DNA from: Dasypus novemcinctus
Taxonomy: Eukaryota; Chordata; Mammalia; Cingulata; Dasypodidae
DNA: 64,000 nucleotides
Assembly (NCBI RefSeq): GCF_030445035.2
Contig: NC_080680.1
Coordinates: 93,067,157 to 93,131,156, forward strand
Direction: 5' to 3'
Shown here piece by piece: positions 49,401 through 58,400 of this stretch. A model generated the notes under the pieces. The model worked only from the letters and a program-made list of their open reading frames with translations. It did no database searches and was not told where the DNA came from. The translations under genes were made by a program, and so were the position numbers. Position 1 is the stretch's first letter; each line of letters begins with the position of its first letter.

Positions 49401-52400
49401 CACCTCGCTGAACTGCCCGCGGCCTATCTTCTTCTCGATCTGGAAGTCGGCCAGCGAGCAGCGGAAGGACACGGCGGTCAGGTGCCTCTGCGGAGAGTGA
49501 CGGGGTGAGCGGTCAGGCAGGCGGGATCTGTGCAGCCAGGGGCCCTTCCAGACCCCCAGGAAGTGGCCCTCCAAGGCGAGGAGGGACTCCTACTACAACT
49601 TCGCTATCACGAGCACCCCGTGTGCCCCGGGGACCCCCGGCCACCCCAGCCACTCTGCAGCCGAGCAGCCGAGGCTGCTTGCTTCCTCCACAGCATGTCG
49701 CCATCCGGAATTATCTGATGACACGTATGTTTGCTCATTCTCTGTCTCCTGCCCCAGAACAGGGGGTCCTGTGAGGCCGGGGGCCTCCCTGCCTCATTCA
49801 CTCCCAAGTTCTTGGGCCCAGCAAGTCCGAAATAGGGGAGGTGACTTGTCACACGGCTTGCACAGGCCCTGTCACCAGCCCCACAGCCCAGCCCTTGGGG
49901 GACAATGTGGGGTACCCCAAGTGGTCATAAGGAATGGCACATTCCCCTCTTGGGGTGGCCATTCCATCTCGGAGGTGAGAAAACCGAGGCAAAGCTTGAT
50001 TCAATGGCTTAGTTAAAATGTGCAGTTTTACACTGTGAGACCATTTTTTGGGTAAACCGCCTCTTTTATGTGGGTGACATGAAGAAACCTAAGACTTCAC
50101 AATAACTCTGCAGGGGCCAGCATGGAAATGGGTGATGAAGCCGTAGTACCTGCCCAGGGATGGAGCTGTCTGGCAGCTAGTGGCCGTGTGGCCCCCTGCC
50201 CCGTAACACACACACGAATACGCTTTCAGGAAAGGAGAGCAGAGGGGGCCAGCGCGGGGCCCTGGGAGGGAGGGACAGGCACCACCGCCTGTCTGCCCCT
50301 GTGAGATGACAGCGGGGAAACAGAGGCCCGGCATGGCACGCCCACGTCACACGGCTCCAGCCAGCCTTTCCTCATGGTTTTGGGCCCTGTCCCTTCGCCC
50401 TCCTGAGTTCCCAGGAGTGTGGGGGACTCACTGCTGCCGCAGCGCCCACCGGCCATCTGGGCGGCAGGGGTCACCGGCATTCGTGAGGACGGGGCAGGGC
50501 GTCAACGGCTGCTGGACGCCTTGCACATGGTGGGTGCTCAGAAACGTTCGTTGAGTTCAGTTTCGGGGGAAGGGGTGAGGCGAGAATCGCTGGAAGCTCC
50601 ACTAAAGCAGGAATAAGCTGCTGAATTTTCTGAAGTGAAGAATGCCTCTCCCGGACTTGGGTCAGAAGCATCTGTGAGGGCGGAAGGTCCAGGCGTTGTG
50701 TTGTGTTCTGGAACTCTCCCTCACTTCAAACACCAACATTGAGGCGGAGGAACCGTGGAAGGAGCCTCTGGAACCATGTGGGATTGGCAGTGGAGTATGG
50801 GGCTGAGTGTGTGCCCCAGGGCCAGCTGGCCTGGGGTCCAGTCCAGGTTCAGCCCCTGGCTGGTGGCCCTGGGCCATTACATAATCCCTCAGGGCCTCAG
50901 TTTCCTCATCTGTCAAGTGGACATAATAGAAGTATGCACATCTCATAGCGTTGCTGGGGGGGTCATGTGACTTATGACGTAAATCAGTTCCCACTGAGCT
51001 GGTGCTGGGTGCCCGGTGCCCTTTTTCCCGACAGGCGTGGGCAGGGCAGGTCTGAGGAGCCACGGAGGTCCAGGGCGGCTGATTCCCCCGTCCCTGCTCC
51101 CAGCCCTTCTGTGCCAAGGAAAGCCCACATGCACTCTCCTGCCAGGCTAAAGGAAGCCCAAGCCTGGGGCACTGGGACCACTGCCTCCTTCCCTCAGCAA
51201 ACGCAAAGCTGGGCCGACCTTGACCTTGAGGCGTAATTAGCTCATGTGGCGGGTGACTGGGAAATGCCCCCGCCTGGGCACTCGGGCGGGAGGGCCGGTG
51301 AACGAGGAAGAGGAGGGTTTTCTCCACCACGTGCCGGTGTCTGTCAGGTAAGTCTTTTCGGTAAAGGTGATTAGCCTACCTACATACCCAGCACCCCCTA
51401 AGAGCACGTTTACTCAGGGCTTACTGTGCGCCAGGCCGCGTGTGGCATCCTTGCTGTGCGCCGCCTTGGTGAGTCCTCAGAATGACCCTGCGAGGGGACC
51501 TCACTAGCCTGAGCTCAGGAAGCTGGAGGCTCGCTGCTCCGGGCCCTGCGGCGAGTGACGGCAGAGCTGGGACTTGAACCCAGGACCGGGGGCCTGCAGA
51601 GCCTCAGCCCAGTGGGAGCGCCCAGGGGCCTCCCAGCTCAGATTCCGCCTCTGCTTTTCCTTCAGGACCCCACGACCAGTGAGACCTGCTGCTTCTGCTT
51701 CAGCAGAGCTTCCTTCTGCTCCCCGAGCCGGGACGTGTGCCCATCCTGACCCGCAGACCATGGGCCTCTGCGAAGGTCCCCGAGTGTCCTCCACACCGTG
51801 ACTGACCGGCCCAGAGGGAGGGCTCAGAGAACATTTGTTGAGACACCAGGGAATGTGCTCGTGACACCTAGTGCGCAGTGGCACTGCGACACCTCTACGG
51901 AGGTGGGCGATCACTCGCCCTCCGAACAAGCCAAGGTCACATGCTCCGCACATGGAAGAGTCACACATAATCATGAAGTAACAGGCACTACTCTGTGTCA
52001 GTCACTACACTAACCGCTCATGTAGGTGACGTAGATTATGCCTTACATCTCGTAGCAACCTGGTAAAGCAAGGGTGACTAATCCCATTTTATCAGTAAGG
52101 AAACTGAGGACTGGGTCCCACAGCTCATCAGCGGGGGAGGTGGGACTTGAACTCCCTGTCTAATGTAGAGCCGAGGCTCTTTACCACCTGCTGCATAGCC
52201 AGGTGACAAGGGGTGGAGTCCCCCCTGTCTGTGGCCTCAGTTTCCCAGCTCTGCTGTCAGCGAAGGGTTTGGAGAAAGTGTCCTCCAAGGGTCCTTGCTC
52301 TGGGAATCCTGGGCTTCTTTCCACTGTGCTGGTAGGAGGTGGCCAGAGTCCCCGCCACTCATTACCCAACCCGGGGGTGTCATGGTGGGCCCCCAAGCTC

Positions 52401-55400
52401 CAGGCTCGTGTAGATGACATCCCAGCAGCATCGGCGGGACTCCGCTGTCCCTGTGCACAGGTAGTGACCCAGATCTGCATTTCCTGTCATTACCCACTTG
52501 GCCTAATTAAAAGAACGCAGCTTCTGTGGCAGGGGCAGGTGACGTGGGGCAGTAGCACCGCATGCTGGGGGTCAGTCAGAGTCGGGCACTGGGCACAGGC
52601 CGGGCAGGCTCTAGGAGTGACCCTTGTCCTTGAGGGGTCCTGTCCCCGGGTGGCATGCTGGTCAGCTGGGCAGTGTGGGACGCAGGGTCTCCTGGGCACA
52701 GCTGCCCGAGCCAGCAGGGCCCTGACCCCGATTAACTCAGGGAAAGGGTGGCCTGGGCTCTTGCCCCCAAAGGCCTCGCCTCTTTGCACGGCTGCCCTGA
52801 GGCCGCCCCTCCTGCACAGAGCATGGAGCCCTCCCAGCCAGGGGCGCCCGGCCAGCTGTCCTTAACGCCCAGAACGTGCAGGCGTTCACAGTCCCGCCTG
52901 CAGGGCTTGCCTGAGGACGCCAGGGCTGGGGCGGTGAAAAGGGTCCGTGATGCTTTACACTGCTGGGCAAACGCGGGGCCGGTGCCCGTGGCGGGAGGAG
53001 TGCAAAGATTCAACAAAATAGCGTCTCCCAAAGCTCCCCCAGCGGGGAGGGCCCCAGAACAGCTTGAGCAACGGCCCAGTGATGCCCTACGACCTACACA
53101 CCCATGACCGCTCAGAAAGCCCGTCAGCTAAGGCTGACTGTCCCCTGCTACTCTGAGACCCTGCTGGCTCCTGGAGAAAATGCATACGACCCCTGTGGGG
53201 GGCGCAGGTCAGCAGAGGGGTAACTGCTGAAGACGCACCCACACTGGGGCCTTGGGCAAGCCCTCTGGACAGGGGAGGTAGTAAGGTTCCCCTTCAGAAG
53301 GCTGCTGGGTGGGTTCATGAAGGCGGGGACGTGGCCCCCAGGTGTGCTACGGAGCCTGCCACTGTTGGCACTGGTACGGTGTGGGGACTGCTGCGTCTGT
53401 GGACAGGCACAGTGATGCACCTACGGCCCAGGGGGTGGGGACCGGCCGCAGTGAACCCAGGCAGGGAGTTCTTATCACAGTCATCGTCCCCACCCCGTCG
53501 AGGGTCTGCCGACGTGAGGGGGTGGCAGTAAAACCACGGGTGGCAGTCAAGCAGTGGGGCTGACTTGCACTGGTGGGCAAGGGCGGTGCCTGTGACTTCC
53601 CCGTCACCTGCTCAGGCAGGTGCACGGGGTTCCCTCTCTAGGACTGCACTGTGGGTTCCGCGCAGGGACGTGCCACGGGGGCCGTTTCTGACTCCTCCCC
53701 TGCCCTGGGCTGCAGGCCCCTCAGTTCTCCACCCCTGAGGGAGGAGGGGTGGGCTGGGGGCTGGGAGGAGGGGACAGGGACGCGGACCCTGGGCGTCCAG
53801 CCCCCTCTCCCGCTGGTCGCAGTGGGCCTGGGGGCCCAGGGAGGAGACCGCTGACCTCAGAAAGAAGAGGAGCCCCTGGGGGCATGGACCCTGTCCTGCT
53901 GGAGGCGTCCAGCAAGACCCAGGAGGCGGCGAGTCTCATGCACCCCTAATCCCACTCGGGGGATTCTCAGACCCAGGTGGGGCATACCCGAGATTTCCCT
54001 CCCCCCAAAAAGGCTCAGAGATACCCAGGCTCCTTCTCAGAGTCAGATCAAATTAGGCCGCAGACACCCGCCTCCTCTGCACTCATTTGAGTATAAAGCA
54101 CTTGGACCACAATAAGCCTCAGCCATCGACAAATGCCCCCCCACCTTTTTTTTTTTTAACAGGAGCATAAAATTACATGTTAAAGAATAAAAATGCATTC
54201 ACCCAATTAATTTTCTGAAATCCCATTAAAAAATTTAGCCTGACTAAGTCAGACTTCTGACCTGAATTTTAATCATCTTTACACTGGATGGTTCTTTTTT
54301 CCCCTATTATTTGCAATGCCTCGTTAATTTTAAGGCAACCATTTCCATGATTTTAAAAAGCACACATGAGGATGACATTTCCTGTAAATGAATTTCCCCT
54401 TTAAAGACAACTGACACCGTGTGTAGGGAACGTCTGAGGGATTAAGCATGCGTATAGAGCGGTATGTTTTAATTCTACGTGCACAAAAGAAAGGCGTGAT
54501 TTACAGAGTCAGTCCACACTGGCTGACTCCTTACGAGCTCCTCCAGAGCCAACTAGTTTCAAGTCAAAAGCTAATCTGCCCTCTCAAGGGCTTAGTGGCA
54601 AGAGGCTGACGTGGCGCCTCAAACACCTGGGCTAATCCTACCTCTGCCCCTCAATAGCAAAACGGGCACGTGACTTACCTCCGTTCCCTCACCTGCCAGG
54701 TGGGGTGAGCAAGACCTGCTTCTCCTAGTTGGTAGGAGGATGAAATGAGGTCAGGGGCCAGCAACACACAGTTACTCCAACTGGAACTGCCTCAGCTTCT
54801 GTCTACACTCTGCTCGATGGGCCTTCAGGGACAGGGAGTGAGATGCCACAGCAGGGGAGATGCTGAGCAAAATCTAAAATAATCTAAACTGCAGTGGCTG
54901 TCCCAGGACCATTCTCACCAACCAAACTCAGAGAGAGCTGGGCTTGAACGTACGGAGCCAGCGCTCGCAGCGTCCAAGCAAAGATGTGCAAGGTGGAAGT
55001 CACAGAGTTCCGGCCGCAAGCCAGACGTCTGCCTCTCCCCTATCCCTTCAGCCACTAGGTTTGTTTGTCTCGCCCCTCACCCCTGCCCCTCCCCGAGAGT
55101 TTCTGGAATCCTTGCTGCTGGGGCCCACAGCTGCAGCCCTGTTTAAGGCTGAGGTATCGCTCAGCCTGGGTGACTGCGGCCATGTCTCCCGGGCTCATTC
55201 TCACCTCCTCCTAAGTCACTTTCCTCCCTGGCACCAGTAATCTTTCTAAAAGCAAAATCCAGGTACTCCCTTGTCAACTTAAAACCCCCTAGAGGGCTCT
55301 CCACTACCTACAGATTCAATTCCAAACTGTTTAGACAACAGACTCATAGGCTTTTCAGAAACACCACCCATTCTTCTACGTTACCTAAGCTCTAACGCCC

Positions 55401-58400
55401 TGGCCCTGCACCTTCAGGGCTCCAGGTGCTGCATTTCTTCCTCTTTCTGGAATATCCTCCTCCCCTGTGCTGCTCCGTTCTCCTGATCATCTGTTGATCC
55501 ACCTGAATACTCCTTTCTAGAGCACCCCTGGCTTGCCCATGGCCTCTTGTCTGCCCCTTCCGGGCAGTTTGTGGCCCTCCAGGCGCCGCTCCCTATTTAC
55601 AGGTGGGGCTCCCCAGCAGAGTGCAAGCCCCTGGGGGCAGGCTCTAGGCACTGGGATGCCCCTCACCCCATACCAGACAGAAACCTGCTGAATTTACAGC
55701 CCTGAACATATACTTCTTGAATCTTACTCACAGTTACTATTCGGCCATTAAACCATATCTAACTACCACCATTTCTTTGGGAAGATTTCCATAAAGATTT
55801 TGGCCCAAACAGCACAGAGCTCATAGAGTGATAGTTAGCCCTATCCCCTGCAAACCTATGCACATTCCTCTCTCAAAATAGTGTCCGAATATAACTAAAC
55901 TTGGCAGGTCCCAGGCAGGTTTGCAAAGACTTTCCAGATGGAAGACACATTAGCTGGGGCTTTCTCAAGCTAGAACACCTTTTTCTTTCATGGAAATTCA
56001 TGCGGTTCTTAGCGGGTCAGCTGAGCCTTGGGTTTCATTCCACATGAAAAAGGTCTGTAGCAAATTGATAAAATCATACAGAATGGGGAGTTTGAAGCTC
56101 CTATTCTCAAAGTCATTCATTAGAAACCTTAATAAAACTGAGCATTTTTAGCTTTCCCAAGTCTATCCGAATTTCACCTATGATGCTGCCAGGTTCGGCA
56201 AATACATTTTTCATGTGCTGGAAAGCCTTGGGCACAGAAGGTTTACAAAATCCACAGTTCCAGTGTTTGCTAAATTGTTCTTTCTACTCTGGGAGTATTA
56301 GCCAGCTCTGGGGTCTTTGACTGTGAAAGTGAAAATGAACTTAAAATCTAAGAATAAGATCAACAACACACCATTTCCTCAAGACCCGATGTCAGATGCT
56401 ATGTTGGATGTTCAAAGTGCATCATCTCACTCAGTCTTCACATCGCCTCTTGAGTGAGGGACCACTATTATCCCCACTTCGCAGATGAGAAAACTGAGGG
56501 TCAGAGAGGTCATTTGCCCAGCATCCCCTGGCTGGTGAGGACTGGAGTTGGGAGCCGGCCCACATCCAAGCACGGCTGTCTGTGGAGCCTGGCTCCTGCC
56601 TTCTAAGGACGGTTCCTGGGAAACATCAGTGCCTCCTGTCCTAAAAGAAAAGGCCGCTGCTGTCAATTTGAGATGCTTCTCTGAAAGATTTGGGCTATGA
56701 TGTCTCCCCAGATGGTGCATAAATACCAGTGCTTCATGAGACTGGGGGCGAGAAAGTGCCCCACTGTCATCCATTCCTCGCCCCACCCTGGAGTGGTCCC
56801 GACGCACACACTGCTCTGCGCCCTGATTATGCCAACCCAGCCAGATGCTGGTGGGACTGGGGGCATCTCTGCCCAACGGGTGCTGCCCAGGAGCAGCTAA
56901 CGCCGAGGAACGGTCTCTAATTACACTCGCTGTGTCGTTCCCCTCTCCAGTACCAGCTCCGAGGTGCCCCGGCCCTGCTGCAGCCGCATCCCACCATTTC
57001 CTCTCCTCCTTTGTGAAATAATTAAGGGTCTCTCTCCTCTGCCAAATGAGGCCATAATTAACCCTAATTGCTCAAAATGCAACGGGCTAATTCTGGGAGA
57101 TTAATCAAGGGGGACTCAATTGTTAGTGAATGACTTAATATGACAAATTGCTACATTACCCGAGGACGCCCTGCTGGCCCCTGCCGTCAGCTCCACGTCC
57201 TGGTGGACTCTGGACTGATAGTGTCCACGGGCTTCCCCACGCTCAGGGGATGCCCCAGATTCCACCGAGGAAATGGGCCCCTGCACCCCGGCCCGGGATG
57301 GGAATGGACAGTACAGCTAGCACAGCTGCCCATGGAACTGCCGTGTACCGGTGCGCGTGTACGCACACACGCGTGCACGCAGAGCCTACAAGCCCACGTG
57401 ATGCCCCTGTGTGAATCGGCAAAGGCACCCCTGTCTCTGGCCAGGGACTGTGACAGGTCCCAGGGTGGGAGAAGCAGTTCCGACCTGACTGCCTCCTTGG
57501 CCAGGCACGTCGTGCCGTATGTGATCTGTACAACTGCACGTGGTGGCCCGGCCCGGACAGGTCAAGTGCCCCAAGCTTCTCACAGGAGCCTCGGCACTCA
57601 GAAGGCGGGACAAGCCTTCCATGGAAGGCGGCTGCCTCTGAATCTCCTCCTGACTTAGGTCTCACGGGCCCCGGGACAAAGACCCACCCCTGGACAGCTC
57701 CGCACGTCTTCCTGGACCTCCAGGATTTGGCCCTGGCTGGCGCCCCAGCCAACTTCCCTGCCCTCCAGGCCTTTGCAGGCTGCTCCCTCCAGGTAGCGTC
57801 CCTGCCCCTGCCAGTCTGGACCCGGTCTCTGCGGGGGCTTCCCCACCCGGGTTTCTCCTTCTGTCCCATTTCGTATCTCTCTCCGGTGAGGCTGTGCGCG
57901 CCCCGACAGCAGCCGGGTCCCCTGGGGTGCACGACACGTCTGTGCAGTTCCTTAATTCAGCAAGCAGGGAGGGGCTCCTCTGTGCCTGGCCCCACTGCAG
58001 GGGGACTCTCTGTCCGGAAGGGAGGTGGACCCAGGCTCGCGTCCCCCTGCGTGATGGGATCACGGCCACGACCCAGCTGCACACAGGTGCGGCGGCAGCT
58101 CAGAGGAGGCCTCTCCTCCGCAGGGGTTGGGGCAGAACAGGGAGGCTCCCCATCAGGGAGGCGCGCCAGGCCCAGGGGACAGCGTGTGCAAAGGCGGGGG
58201 CACACGTGGGGGCTCAAACCCTGGCCACAGCTTCAGGAAAGCTGCAGAAGGCTGCCTGCCTCTCCCAGGCACCTACCGAGAGGGCCAGGCAGGGGTAGGG
58301 ACACTCATGTTCTCCGAGGCCCCTGGTTCTAGACACCGGGGCTGAGGAGGGGCTGATGCGGTTAAGACCAAAGCCAGCGGCAGATCCTGGATCACCGTAA

